Below are positions 22,901 to 34,600 of a stretch of DNA of 64,000 nt, piece after piece. Both the position numbers and the translations under genes were made by a program. The DNA comes from Karalla daura. Lineage: Eukaryota; Chordata; Actinopteri; Chaetodontiformes; Leiognathidae. How positions within the stretch are numbered: position 1 is the first letter of the stretch; each line of letters starts with the position of its first letter. The notes under the pieces are model-generated. The model did not search any database and had not been told where the DNA came from. It saw nothing but the letters and a program-made list of their open reading frames with translations. Where the stretch lies: the NCBI GenBank assembly GCA_029224185.1, contig CM055205.1:2547761-2611760 (forward strand), in the 5' to 3' direction.

Positions 22901-23999
22901 GTGAGTCATTGTCAATGTTCACATTAGCATGCTATCAGCGCCGTGCTAAATGCTAAGAATTAGCCTTGAAAATTCTCTAAAACCAGTCGGGACAGATTTG
23001 AACCGGTCTGAATGATTTGTTATTGTTGAAGCCTGTGTTAATATTTTGTGGATATTGTGCTGCTAGTTCATGGTTGTGTGTAAACATTTTCACAGCTGCT
23101 CGATGCAGCTAATGCAATGCTAAATGCTGCGGTAGGCCTCGGTAGGAAAAATTCATGCAGCTAAGCTGACATGAGTGTTGAGTTAAATCAAAAAAAGAAA
23201 ATGTTTTTCACTGTGTGTTGTACGCTTAAAACAGAGTTTAGTTATTTTGAAATGTTAAACGTGAATTTATGTTTTGTTTACTGAGCTATGATGAATGTCA
23301 CAAGTTCATGGGGAAATGTTATATTTAAAAGAAAATTCAGTTAAAAAATAGTAGTAACAAAGTAAAATAGACACTGAAAAGCAGGAACTTTATTTAAATG
23401 CATTTAAATGGACTTACTATTTTATTCTAGACAAAATGAGTAATTTTCTGAATGGTTGTGTCGGCTGTTTTTTTTTTATAGCGTCCTTCATCTGGGTCCT
23501 TGATTGTCGCCGTCATCCGTCCATCTCCATCTCCATCCAGGTTGGTAACTCCAGGTCATTCACATCTCCATCCCCATCTTCACTCCCCTGCAATACTCCC
23601 CACTGGACATTTGTTGTTAAGAGGGCGGTGGGACTGAGTGCACTCATTTCATTTTTTTTTCTTATTCATTTGAACTTTTTGGACAGTTTACTTTTTATTA
23701 CCCTAGATCTCAGAGGTTTTTTCTTTGTTATTTCCATTTCTGTTTTTTGGTTCAAATCAAGATACTTGAAATGACTGAAACAATTTGCAAAGGTTACATT
23801 CTACTGTTGATTTTGTACAGTATTCATGTTAAGTTACTAAATTGTTTAAGATACTGTGCTGCAAAAGATATTCAGTTAGTCCAAATATAACTCTTTAAAA
23901 CCTTCACTTTCAATTGTTTGATACTACACTGCCTCAAAATAACAGGTGCAAGTCAGGGGTTACATTGACATGGTGCATTTTCTGTGTCCAAAATGTGGG

Positions 24000-24000
<1 letters not shown>

Positions 24001-24040
<40 letters not shown>
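24001..24040. repeat. (ATT)n microsatellite
   Basis: About thirteen uninterrupted ATT/TTA units. Confidence 0.95.
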
Positions 24041-24041
<1 letters not shown>

Positions 24042-24669
24042 TTCAGAAGTATTTATTTACAGACACACTTTGCACAATACACTATATGTATACATCTACA
24101 AGAATTGAAATCCACTTCTTAATTATGACTTCATGAAAAAAGAATTTATGTCAGGTGTCATGTTCCAAATGAATGAATGTCAGGTATCAGACATCACTCG
24201 TTTTCCTGATTTGTCTCTCAGCCCACACCCCGTAGCGGAGCTACAGCTGCCACGTGACAAAAGAACGATGACCTGAAGATACACTGTTGAGTGAGTCATG
24301 AACGAATCTTTCCTGTTTCCGGTCCTGCTGTTTATGCAGCTGCCTGCCATGTGCGAGCGAAGAAACTGCATGAAAACGAACGAATCACTCACTTAGAGGA
24401 CTCATTACTCCTGAGTCATTTGAAAGATTCGTTCATATTGAACGAATTGCTCACGAACGACACATCACTAGAAGTGAGAGAGCATTCTGATGTAGGGTGG
24501 ATGTGTGAGTGACTGTATGACTCAATGTGTGCCTGCATGGCTGCGTTTGTAAGCCTAGGCGTGTTTTTGTAGCATCTTTAGCTGACTGCTGGATACAGAG
24601 TAAGAAAGACACAGGACATGAAGGATGGGGATTAAACAGTAAGGACGGTAAAGAGGTGAGAGGTGAATG

Positions 24670-24950
24670 AGAGGAAAAACATTGAGGTCATAGAGAGGAG
24701 AAATGGTGAAGCTGACCGTCAACAAATAGTTTATCCACTGCAATTACAGCCCGAGATCCAGCTTCTAGGAACCTTTTCCTGATCGGTAACAGGACATGGC
24801 GCTGTTCCAGTATCTCCCATGGGAAGTGGTCATTCAGCCTTAAGTCAGTCACCCAAAGCTCACAGCCTTTGCGCTTTACCTGCTCCTTTTCCTTGAAGCA
24901 TTCGAACTTGGCTACAATGGGGCAGGGATGGCGGCTCTCAATATTTTGAA
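24670..24950 (-). pseudogene. L1-like ORF1 protein, C-terminal fragment
   Basis: On the minus strand the frame encodes RHPCPIVAKFECFKEKEQV, then LRLNDHFPWEILEQRHVLLP and, slightly further on, IAVDKLFVDGQL. These are the C-terminal-domain motifs of L1/Tx1-type ORF1p (RNA chaperone of the LINE ribonucleoprotein). The N-terminal coiled coil and RRM are not recognisable, and stops follow, so it is a dead fragment. Confidence 0.7.
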
Positions 24951-24999
24951 GGTTAATTTTTAATCACTTTTTCTGCAGTAGATTGAGAGAATGCATTGA

Positions 25000-25650
25000 G
25001 CCTCATGGTGCATTTTATTACAGAGAAGATGGATCAACAGATGGGTTCAGCCAAAATGAATGGCCAAAGCCTCTTCTACAAACAGTATATACTTTATATA
25101 CTTTATTTCTGAATTTACATTATGCATCGAATAAGCTCTGTCAGCAGCATTGTTTGAGATGGTCAGTTCATATGTTTGATGAGTTAATTCAGAGGTGTGT
25201 ACTTTCCAAACAATGACAGTATCATTTGAGGATGAAGTAAATAATTAAATGTAAAAAAAGACAACATGAAGTGAGATGGTATGAGAAGAGCTTCAAAATA
25301 TTCAACAAAAGCCTGCCATGAAGAAAAAAATGACAATTTTAGGTTTTATCTAAACAAATACAATGTCTGCTGGTTCACCCTATAGTTTGTTGTGTTTTTG
25401 TGTTTATATTAAATAATCAATTTTATAGTGCTTTGTTCAGCTTGTATTTTTTGTCTTTGACAAGGTACTTTTTAGGTTGTGCTTTGAGTTACGTTTTGGC
25501 ACCAAAGAAAGTAAAAAAAAAAAGAAAAAAACTCCCGCACTCATAGTATTAGCTATTCCCCTTTCATGTACATATTTCATCCCCTTTTGTCAGGTTGCTT
25601 CTCATTTTAATGACCCTGGTTTCATGCCAGTTGTGTTAATTTCCTCAATA
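25000..25650. other. No recognised feature
   Basis: A+T-rich, with an A-run at 25,510. No domain in the short frames. Confidence 0.3.
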
Positions 25651-25689
25651 TGTAAATTTTGTTAATGTGTACCCCCCTTTGACTGGCAA

Positions 25690-26120
25690 AACTGTTTTGA
25701 GTTAATGAACCTTTTGTAATTACGATTGCTATAGCAACAACTGTACCTGGGCCTGGATGATATTACATGCAGTCTGTTTCGCACTGAGTAGACACAGGCG
25801 ACCAAAGCCGATTAAAAACATCTCATAATGCAGAGACATTGCCTTGGAGTTCAAATAGGCAGGAAGACAATGCATCGTTAGCCTCTGCTAAACTGAACAC
25901 TAATGCCCTTAAACTTACAGAATGCAGTATTATAGCAGGCCCAGCATTTTCACTGTGGCTTTTCATTACATCTTGTTGTCTGGGGCTGCTTGGCCTAATG
26001 AAAGCAACAATAAGCCAAATCAAGACTTGGCAATTTGGTTCAGAGACTAGACTAGAATTACATCACACCTGATAATTACTGAATTGTATATGAGATATAA
26101 AAATGAGAAATGAAGAAATG
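25690..26120. other. Candidate conserved noncoding sequence
   Basis: Unique-looking sequence with motifs such as GGCCTAATGAAAGCAAC, TAATTACTGAATTG and CATTGCTATAGCAAC-like blocks, flanked by repeats on both sides and lacking coding potential. It has the look of a developmental enhancer of a gene desert. Untested. Confidence 0.3.
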
Positions 26121-26569
26121 ATGGCCTGATTGACCTGCAAACTAATGAAATGAAAGGGGGAAATCAGACTGAATGAGTGTAAGGTAAGTGTTTAATCAGG
26201 TCACAGTCTACAATTTGGTGCCAGCAATTTATTACAAATTACAAAATCTCTCCTACAAATTTCTCATGGTTGGTTCTGAATAATGAAAAATGTCTCACTG
26301 GGATCATTTATTTACAGGATATTAAAAGCAGCAATCAAAATTCTCTAAGCAGGAGGTGAGCTTTGCTATCTAGCATACCATAATAACTGATAAAAGAATC
26401 AGCATTAGAGGGTGACCTCTGCTTTAAATTTGAAATTTCAACAGACAGGACTTACTAATGTTACTTATGATCATGTTTGCAATAAAATAACAATTTACTG
26501 TCATAAATGATTTAATATTTACAGGACAATGAGGGATTCAGATTTTGAAGTTTTTTAAAGGTGCACATT

Positions 26570-26640
26570 TTAGGGTGACCAGACGTCCTGGATTTCCAGG
26601 GACAGTCCCCGATTTGGCTGCCCTGTCCCTGGCTAAAGCT
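26570..26640. repeat. AGGGTGACCAGACGTCC repeat
   Basis: The block AGGGTGACCAGACGTCCTGG, then GGGACAGTCCCCGATTTGG, is a recognisable vertebrate repeat end that directly abuts the gypsy remnant. Its own partner end is not seen. Confidence 0.5.
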
Positions 26641-26778
26641 GCCTCCGATTTTGAATGGGACAGAAACCACGTGGTGTTGAATTGAGGGAATGGCAATATC
26701 CTCTTCTTGGGACAGGAATAGGGAACAGGGTTAGGAAGGCTGGGAGTTTGTGGCCGTACTCGTACTCCGGAAGAAAGC

Positions 26779-26956
26779 TCACCGATGCCCCCAGAGCTTT
26801 GCAGAAAGCCTTCCAGACCCCCAAGGTGAACTGGGGGCCCCAGTCCAAGACCACGTCGGTAGGAATACAAAGAGAGACAAACTCTTTGATGTCATGGTCA
26901 ATGGAGGCCCACCAAAATCCCCGTTTAGGAAGAGAGAGTGTGAGGTATGGGCCCAT
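26779..26956 (-). pseudogene. Gypsy integrase core fragment
   Basis: The frame encodes VVLDWGPQFTLGVWKAFCKA and LGASVS, corresponding to the second catalytic aspartate segment (usually DRGPQF) of retroviral-type integrases. The expected HPQTNGQ-E segment is lost or out of frame. The frame carries on into the neighbouring AGGGTGACCAG repeat, showing the break. Confidence 0.7.
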
Positions 26957-27605
26957 TGGAGAGCGGGCAGAGAGAGGAACATACGAGCTGTTAGGCAGTC
27001 CATTGCCGGGGTCTGGATCTAAATTAAGAGCCTCACTGATTGACTATGCAATATCCCAGGTGAGGGACGCAATCACCTAGGTGAGTAGGATTATCTCCTC
27101 TGGGGCAGAAGGTGGATTGTCATGTCCACACATTTGGGAGACGGCATCCTGTTTGGTGTTGCGGGAGCCAGGTCAGGTGACAGTAAAGTTAAACTGGGTA
27201 AAAAAACAACTGCCAACGGGCCTGACAGTAAGGTAGTCTTTTAGCAGTCCAAATGCAAGAGAGATTTTTATGGTCTGTCCAGATGATAAATGGATATTCA
27301 GCTCATTCTTGCCAGTGCCACCACTTCTCCAGAGCCAGTTTGATAGGCACATGGGTGGAGCTTGCCATCCTTCTCCGAGCATTGGGACAGGACCACCCCC
27401 ACCCCATAATCAGAAGCGTCTAACTCTACAATAAACTGCTTACTAGGGTCTGGCTGAGTAAGGATAGGGACGCTGGAGAACCTCTCTTTAATAGTGAGGA
27501 AGACAGTCTTCAGACAGCCTCAGGAGACCAGAGAAAGGGCTGAGCAGAGGTGGTAAACTGAGTTAGCGGTGCTGCTAGATGACTATAATCCCGAATGAAA
27601 CAATA

Positions 27606-27800
27606 TTAAAAATTAGCAAACCATAAAAACTGTTGGAGCTGGCGTCTGGAGACAGGATGGGGCCACTCCCTTGCCACTCTGACCTTGTCAGGGACCGCCT
27701 TTATCTGGCCTGGTCTAATGTGAAACCCCAGAAAACTGACCGAGTCAGTGTGGAATTGGCACTTCTCAGCCTTCACAAACAGCCTGTTTTTAAGGAGACG
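27606..27800 (-). pseudogene. Gypsy reverse transcriptase, thumb/connection fragment
   Basis: The frame reads FVKAEKCQFHTDSVSFLGFH, then GQIKAVPDKVRVAREWPHP, the standard end of gypsy RT leading toward RNase H. The catalytic YLDD segment should lie at higher coordinates but is not readable. Confidence 0.75.
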
Positions 27801-28037
27801 CTGGAGAAAAGCTTTTACATGGAAAGGTATGCTTCTAAAGACGGAGAAAAATGAGAAAGTCAACAAAAACAAAAGCAAGGAAAAAAACTAAGGAAATCCT
27901 TACGAACCTGAGAGCCTGAAAGACTGCCGGAGCATTAGTGAGTCCAAATGGCAGGACTAAATACTCAAAGTGACCTATGAGTGTTAAAGCCAGTCTTCCA
28001 CTCATCTCCCTCCCGAATTTGCACCAGATGGCAGGCG

Positions 28038-28340
28038 TTACATAGGTCTAGTTTTGTAAAAATATTTTGCTCCTTGCAGGAGCTCAAGGGCTGAATTTAG
28101 GAGAGGGTATTTGTTACAAACTGTGTCTTGGTTTAGGCCACGATAGTCTATGAGTGGGGAGGACGAAGGACAAATAAGGCCGGCTGCTCTGGATTTGTTG
28201 ATGTATGTCTCCATGGCCTCCCTCTCTGGGCACGACAGACTAACCTCTCTTAGGAAAAGGCGCGCCCGTGAGGAGGTCAGTGGGGCAGTCATAAGGACTG
28301 TGTGGAGGCAAACACAGGGCCTTCTCCTTACTAAAGACAC
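28038..28340 (-). pseudogene. Gypsy reverse transcriptase, N-terminal fragment
   Basis: The frame includes EREAMETYINKSRAAGLICP, then LIDYRGLNQDTVCNKYPLL and LELLQGAKYFYKT, corresponding to the finger region of gypsy RT. It ends just before the first catalytic aspartate block, where the frame is lost. Confidence 0.75.
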
Positions 28341-29004
28341 TTGCTAGCGAATGGTAGTTGGTCGGAACACACAATAAATCAGGTTCATCCTCTACCGTAG
28401 AGGGACCCTTTGGGATTGATAGAGGCACTGACTGTAAACAGTTTGTGTAACAATACGTGCCCCAGCTAAGAACGCTATAAGTCTCCCAATCAAAGTGATG
28501 ATTATGGACACAGAGCCAATTGAGACCTGACAAAACAGGAGATTCAGGAGAATTGATTAGAAGGAAGCTAAGTAGTTCGTAGTGATTACCAGAAGTAATA
28601 ACCTCGAATGGGCGAGATTGCTGAGTAACACAGGTGATTAAATGGCTGTCAAGAGCTATAGTATCAAAGGGCTTTCCTGTTGGATTGGAGGGAATTCTCA
28701 GGTTATCAAAAAATTTGCGGGCCATGAAGTTTCCATCAATGCTGGAATCAACAAGAGCCTTTACAGAAACAGAAAATGGAAAAAAATCAATAGTGATGGA
28801 CAGAGAAAGCCGAGATGTGGGACTCACCCATAACTCCAGAACTAAAGGTGAGTCGTGTCTTTCGGCCGCACTGAATACGAGGACAGAATGTGCAGAATGT
28901 GAGGCGAGTCTTGCCCCATTGCATTGGTTCACACAGAGGAGAGCCATGGGCTTTGGAGGAAAGGAAGAACCGGTAGAAAGAACTGAGTGTGGAGGACTGA
29001 CCAC
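28240..29004 (-). pseudogene. Gypsy retropepsin and linker
   Basis: The 254-codon frame contains SVKALVDSSIDGNFM, the retropepsin active-site loop with D-S-S in place of the usual D-S/T-G, so the protease would be inactive. This is followed by the flap-side sequence and GLNWLCVHNHHFDWE, and then the YHSLASVFSKEKA-LPPHSPYDC linker that leads into reverse transcriptase. The frame is the longest surviving part of this element. Confidence 0.75.
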
Positions 29005-29146
29005 TGTGATGACTCCAACGCTCCTGCCACCGACACCGGATTGTCTAGCCGGATGGTAAAAGTGATGAGGGATGAGGGTTGTGCAGCCTCATGTCCTTCC
29101 TGATCTGGGGCACCCCCTGTACCAGTAAGTGATATGGGGGGAAAGT

Positions 29147-29191
<45 letters not shown>
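29147..29191 (+). repeat. Homopolymer of 45 G
   Basis: An uninterrupted G run inside the decayed gypsy element, where gag should join the protease. Its length could be partly an assembly or sequencing artefact. Confidence 0.9.
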
Positions 29192-29192
<1 letters not shown>

Positions 29193-29313
29193 GAAGAAGA
29201 TCTGAAGGAGAAGCTGGGCCGCATTTCCAGTGAAGAGTCAAAAAAACATTTTCCCTTTCCTGGAGAAGACCAATGACAACAACGACAAAGTATAAAATCT
29301 TGGACTTATCTGA

Positions 29314-29703
29314 CTAGTAGGCTTGAGGATGCAGAGCAAACATATGCAAACACTGGAGGAAAAAACCACAGCACTTACCCAATGTGCTGACGTAAGGTTC
29401 TGGGTCAGCAGCCCAGGGCTCACGGGGCATCAGAGGCAGGGCAGAAGCTGCAGAGAGAAGAGAAGAAGCTAGGTTAGCCTTGCGATCTTGGAAAGCATTG
29501 AGGAGCTGATTGAGCTGCTGATTTTCCAAACGAAGTGAGGAAATGGTTTGTTCTCTTGCTCTTTTGTTCTCTTGCCGCCCAAGTGAGCTCCCTGCTGGGA
29601 GAGAACGTTGAGCAGGGACGGACCTGGTTGTGAGTCCGCTGGGTCCATGTTTGGCCAGTTCTTCTGTTAAGCATCTGGTACTGGGATATAATACTAGATC
29701 CAA
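29314..29703 (-). pseudogene. Gypsy gag, N-terminal fragment
   Basis: The frame contains LENQQLNQLLNAFQDRKANL (coiled-coil-like), then EPWAADPEPYVSTLGKCCGF and LQCLHMFALHPQAY, matching the start of gypsy capsid, where a PEPF-G-x-CGGFLLQC motif is usual. The frame stops near 29,314. Confidence 0.7.
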
Positions 29704-29869
29704 ATGCAGAACTCTTAAAAAAAATCACTGGAGCAAAAGGCAACCAGGAAAAAAGCCAGTGGCCGAGCCAACTCGAAACGAAAGGAAAAAAACAAAAGCG
29801 GCATGGCAAAAGGCCGACGGGGCAGAGAAAAAAACGTGAGTTCACACCACACACCATTCTATATCAAAG

Positions 29870-30000
29870 AGTACAAAAGTCTCCAGTTGACTGCCCCCAC
29901 CTTTTTTTTTTCAGTTCTCACCAATACCTATTTTATTGTATTTTATTATAGGAGATGCCACCTTTGTGAACCACAGAGGGAGGGATAGTGACAGATAATG
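29870..30000. other. No recognised feature
   Basis: T-rich tract and short unique sequence next to the gypsy remnant. No LTR end (TG...CA with primer site) could be recognised. Confidence 0.3.
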
Positions 30001-30240
30001 CCAAGCAGTTGCCAGCCTGTCAGAGAGTTAAACTCAGTGTCAGACAGGCTACATTTTCACACTGACATTAATTGCTGGTGACAGGGCTAAGTGCAAGGCT
30101 CCACACAATGACAATGATGACTCTAGAGGAAATTCTTCATGGTGTTCCCTTCTTCTGCTGTGACAGGAGTGATTACGCGGACCAGAAACTTGTCAAGGCC
30201 ACAATATTGGTCTTTCACTGGCTGAATAGACCTAATATTT
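30000..30240. other. Candidate conserved noncoding sequence
   Basis: Contains CACTGACATTAATTGCTGG and GAGTGATTACGCGG in unique-looking sequence without coding potential. Conservation is not testable here. Confidence 0.25.
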
Positions 30241-32215
30241 GACAAAGCACAAAATGTAAACTAAACTGAACTGTTTTTTGTGTTTCCATGTTTTATTGTG
30301 TATAGTTTGGAAATTTTTGAGTGTGAGGTATTAGTTCCATATGAAAAAATGTATAAACAATAGCAATAACTTGAAGTTGAACTTGAAGTAGGGCTTTGCA
30401 AGACCATGGGAAACTAGGGAAAAAGAAAATCTGTATGAGTAATTTGGTGAAATAGCTTGACTGGTGATATGCTACCACTAAGGTAAACAGAGAGAGCTGC
30501 TGGCACTGTGAAAAAAGAGACTGCTGAAGACTGTTGTCTGCCGTGTTGGCTGTTAGGCTTATAATACAAGCCTGAATGAATTTTGTAGGGTCAGCTGATC
30601 AAAATGCACCAGAATTATGACATAGATCAGATACATGACATAGATGTAAATCAACCACGATGTTTATTACTTTGTTATGCCTACTAAGGGGAACATCTCT
30701 TCAGAGAGCACCTTTATCGCAACTCTGTTTGTCAAAGATCTTGTGCGCAGCCTGAATAAAGAGACAGCCTTAAAAAGCCTTCAAGACGGGTGTGGTGACT
30801 TTCATCTACAATTTGGTCCTTCGAGTCAGATCTTAGGACCCATTCTTTTTCTCCTCCAAGTTCTGGAAGTGAGGTGTCGTAGTAGAGGTAGATTGGCCAT
30901 CTCTGTCTTCTGGAGAATCACATAATGCCCTTGCTAATCTACTGTTTCACACGGCAGTTCAGTCATTAGCAAAAGTGGGCCTTTAAGGTTGATGCCAGCT
31001 AGCAGTTGCCCATACGGCCATACCCATCACTTGACTGAAAAGATGAAGAAGAAGTAGTAGCGGCAAAGATGATAAATTACTATCTTTGGTAACAGTAGTG
31101 AAGCATTGAAATAGAAACAATATGGATAACAAAAAAAACCTCAAGAAATGGGGAGACTGAAAAGGGAAGAGCAAAAAGTACAGCATTTAAAGAAAACTTA
31201 ACTCAAATGTTCAGCAGCAGTGCGACCAATTCAAATGAATATTTGCAGCAACCAAGAAGTGAGTGACGAAGTGATTGGGAGGCTGGGATTCATGGGAGCC
31301 AGGCAGTTGTGCAGCCTCAGCATGGTATGGCCGCCTGAGATGTTGAGGGACAGAGAGATGAGTAGGTTGGAAGACAGAAACAGGGCAAGTATGGAACATG
31401 TGAGGGAGAAAGTTACTTGCAGGTCGATGTTGGCAAATGTTATTCAGGTCTCTACATTTATTCATATTGTATTGCTCTGTACAATGCAAAAAATAAAGTG
31501 AAATAAAATGAAATGATTATATGAGTTAAAACAGCCCCACTTTTAATATTTTAGCAGTTGAGCAGTTGCAATTATGGTGTATTTTCATGAAAATGTGCTA
31601 TTATTATTTATGCAATAAGATAAATTACTGCAGAAATGAATTACAATTATTAGGTAATAAAGTAATTTGATTTAACCGCATGGTGTAGAAGATATAATAT
31701 GCTGTTAAAATTGGATGCATCATTTTTTTTTTTAGTCCATTAGATATGTTACATTTAGTTTAGACCAGGGCAAAGGATGACACCCACTCCAGCCCAACTT
31801 TAAATTACTTTAGGTGCTTCGAATCATTAAGTAACAGCATTTTTTTTACCACGTTCAGAAGAAGATAAAATATCTGACAGTTCAACCCATATTTAAACAC
31901 AAAGATAGTACAAACAAGAGACAAAGAGAACCACATTGTGCAGTATATTCAGCATTTGCAAAACCAACTGTAAGAATTCCTTAATAAATGGAATGACGGA
32001 ATTGCTTACAGTTAAAGGAATGTTAAAGAACACATCAGACAAAAGACTTGAGGAACATGATAGGAGCAACATGCACAGAGGTTGTGTCGAGGCATATTTT
32101 TTGAGGGTACGTAATCAGATATAGCCAGTCTGATACACGGTCCCCTGATTGTGGCTCACAGAGATAAGGTGAGGATTAGCAGCAGGTGTTGGAGCAGGTA
32201 GTAGGTGTGGTGAAG
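30240..32215. other. No recognised feature
   Basis: A+T-rich. The frames at 31,211-31,501 on both strands lack a recognisable domain. An A-rich end AATAAAGTGAAATAAAATG near 31,490 could be a retroposed 3' end. Confidence 0.3.
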
Positions 32216-32218
32216 TTC

Positions 32219-32660
32219 AAGTGGCGTTTACACCGGCAGGCGGCAGATGCAAAAAAGCAGCTACATTCAAAACCAAAACCAATAATGGGACTCTAGCGTC
32301 TGGCGCGACGCAAATGACGCTAGTGACGCTAATTGAGGGGGGCGAATGAAGCATCAGGAGCGGCGCGACTGAAGTCGGAAAAATTGGAACTTTTCAACGT
32401 CCAATCAGAGACGAGTTTATTCCAACGTCGCTTCGCTGACGTAAGCGCAGAGGCTTGTGTGGAAATATGGAGGAGAAACCTATCATCGCTTTGTGCGGAC
32501 ACCCGGTCCTATACGACACCGCTTCGGTGTTTTATCGGGACCGGAACAAAGAAGAGGAGGCTTTTCCTGGTCAGCGAGGAGGCGGGGTTAGCAGGTACAT
32601 TGTAAGACCCTTTGTGGCATGTTTTAACTTACTGACTCTATTTCTCTTGGAACGTTAGCA
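32219..32660 (+). mobile_element. Harbinger element piece carrying a MADF exon
   Basis: Begins near GTGGCGTTTACACCGG, runs through a GC-rich leader (GTCTGGCGCGACGCAAATG, GACGCTAGTGACGC, CTTCGCTGACGTAAGCGC) and a MADF exon, and fades near 32,660. The leader and exon recur on the minus strand at 43,430-43,612 and, shorter, on the plus strand at 42,600-42,810. Confidence 0.65.
32467..32594 (+). pseudogene. MADF-domain protein exon (Harbinger accessory), copy A
   Basis: ATG 32,467 opens MEEKPIIALCGHPVLYDTAS, then VFYRDRNKEEEAF, the start of a MADF (Myb/SANT-like) domain. Fish Harbinger transposons encode such a protein beside the transposase to bring it to the nucleus and to DNA. The exon ends at GTTAGCAG|GTACAT, a plausible donor. 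No following exon was found, so only the first part of the domain remains. GC-rich upstream sequence with two CTGACGT/GACGCT blocks is shared with copy C. Confidence 0.75.
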
Positions 32661-32769
32661 ACGGTTTGCACGAGCATAGCAGACAGTTATCTCATACTGT
32701 GTTGTATGTTTGAGATGACCGTTTTGTGCTAATTCAGCCATTTCTTTGAGTTTTGAATTAAACTGTACA

Positions 32770-33080
32770 CGGTGCTCAAAAAAAAAAAAGGGAACAGTAA
32801 AACAATACATTCTAGATGTCAATTAATGAAATGTTCCAGTTGAAAATCTTTATCACATAGTGTAATGTTTTGAGAAGAAAATAACATACACATTTTCAAT
32901 GTAAAATTAATTTGTTAACTTCTGGGGGTCTGGATTTGGAATGCTACTCAAATTAAAAATGAAAACTCGAGAGTACAGGCTGATCCAACTTAAGTGAAAA
33001 TTCCTAAGGACAAATCCAAATGAGGCTCAGTAGTGTGTGTGGCCCTGGGTAGGGATGACCACATCGGCTCACCCTGCTGA
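32770..33080. repeat. Widespread teleost DNA repeat (CGGTGCTCAAAAAAA type)
   Basis: The sequence opens GGTGCTCAAAAAAAAAAAAG, continues with GGAACAGTAAAACAATACAT, then GGGGGTCTGGATTTGGA, GTACAGGCTGATCCAACTT and AATGAGGCTCAGTAGTGTGT, a well-preserved order of blocks of a repeat I recognise from many fish genomes. The remainder of the family consensus is missing after about 33,075. Confidence 0.65.
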
Positions 33081-33089
33081 ATTTCATTT

Positions 33090-34190
33090 CATTTAACGTG
33101 GTCTCAGACTCCTGATGCAGAAGTGTCATTCATACACCAATGGTACCTCTTGTGTGTCGTTTTCTTTTTCTTCTTCTCTCCCATCTTGCCATTGGTTTGT
33201 AAACAGTGGGGTTCTAATAATACATCCATAGTTGGGCTAAATGAATTCAGCCCAAATGATAACAGGGGCATGAAATGACACCTGTCAATCATTGATTGGC
33301 CTGTGAATCATTGGGGTAGAAGACATGAGGAAAACCAGGACGAAGGGCAGACAGGATAACCAGGGATGGAGACAATGAGGCAGGACAGTGATGAGGTCTC
33401 CCTACTGGGAGATCCAAGACAAGTGTGTGGCTGAGGTCTGTATCTACACTTAAGTGAGTGGTGGAAGTGAGATGGTGGAGGAAAGCAGTGCCAAGCAGTT
33501 TGCCTGATGAGGAGGTGTGGCTGTCAGAGCAACAAAACAGAATTTGAAACTACGAGCAGAGTTCTGTGATGTACGTAGGTTAGTTATTGTGCAAAGATGA
33601 ATTCAGATTCTTCCACTTGGAGTAGAGTGGAGTAGAACTGGGGGGACACAGAGCAGCAGCAGGTCTAGACAGCATAAGGGGGGCGTGGCTGTTGTGGGGA
33701 TCAGAGATTCAACAGCCAGGACAGAGAGAGACTTTTAGACCATTAGACATGCTCTCAGGAAGAGAGATGCCCCCACAAGCATCACAACATGACTCCATGT
33801 CCCCACGACTCCACTGGCAGAATATTGATTCTGACAACCGTAAACACAACAACCAGACATTTTGATCCTGGAAACGTTTTGCTACCTCAACTTTTCCCTT
33901 ATCTCTTACCTGGCCTGTGTCATTCAGAGTGAATGGGGAGCAACACTGCCATTGCCACAATGCACACGCAGCCTTTTGATGACATCTGCTGTAAAAGGGT
34001 CTATAATGATATAAAAAAAACATTGACATAAAACATGACACAAAAAGACATTATGGGCTACAAATCCCTTTTAGACCGAGACAAGACCAAGACCACAAAA
34101 AAGTGGTCTGAAGAACTGACTGGTCTTAAGACTGGTCTCGACAAGCCCAGTTCCCAGCTGCAGGTTTGATTGTAACCAGGGACAGAGCAG
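33090..34190. other. No recognised feature
   Basis: Mixed-composition sequence. The 110-codon minus frame at 33,709-34,041 has no recognisable domain. Confidence 0.3.
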
Positions 34191-34199
34191 GTCTGTGAC

Positions 34200-34600
34200 C
34201 CTTTTTCATTGAGATAGCACCTGCCTAGACAGATCACACTTAGGACCTGATTGTCCTATCATCATAAGTGACTTAGAACAACGTTCACTGAGTTTTTAAA
34301 ATGCATTTTGGGCAGCTAACAAGCAAATCCTATTACTTAGCGCATTTCCTGACCTAACTTACTGTCTCCACACAGTCTCCTAAACCTTGCCACCTTCCCC
34401 CAGTCTTTCCCTGGTGTGCTAATGGTGTCATCAGCTGAGTTATAATGGTTGTTTTAATGGTCCTGAGATAAGTGCTTTGAACTCATTGAGCGTAGTCATC
34501 TTGGAAATTTCCCTTTGAATCATTTCACATATTTGCAGCATTCCAATTATTCTATAATTTATGCCTCAAGTACGGTCCTAAGTAAGGCCCTCACTTAGAC
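34200..34600. other. Candidate conserved noncoding sequence
   Basis: Unique-looking sequence with TCATAAGTGACTTAG, GTGCTAATGGTGTCATC and GAATCATTTCACATATTTGC blocks and no coding potential. Inference from texture only. Confidence 0.25.

Larger units (their letters stand above)
22089..24470. mobile_element. hAT-type element, 2,382 bp, non-autonomous
   Basis: It begins TAGTGTTGGGAAGACC and ends in the inverse of TAGTGATGTGTCGTTCGTG. GAAGTGAG flanks both ends, an exact 8-bp duplication. Subterminal regions are rich in GAACGAATC/GATTCGTTC motifs (22,150 and 24,300-24,450), as in known fish hAT elements. No transposase frame is present. The interior includes an exon-like pair with splice motifs (22,620-22,900 and 23,482-23,540) and an (ATT)n microsatellite. 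Confidence 0.85.
26640..29860 (-). mobile_element. Ty3/gypsy retrotransposon, decayed, minus strand
   Basis: Reading from high to low coordinates: gag start (29,314-29,703), a 45-base G run, retropepsin region and linker (28,240-29,004), RT start (28,038-28,240), RT thumb (27,606-27,800), RNase H region (27,173-27,382) and integrase core (26,779-26,956). Every module is in a different frame or interrupted. Neither LTR can be delimited. Similar to the remnant at 185-1,150, and a different lineage from the element at 52.3 kb. Confidence 0.8.
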
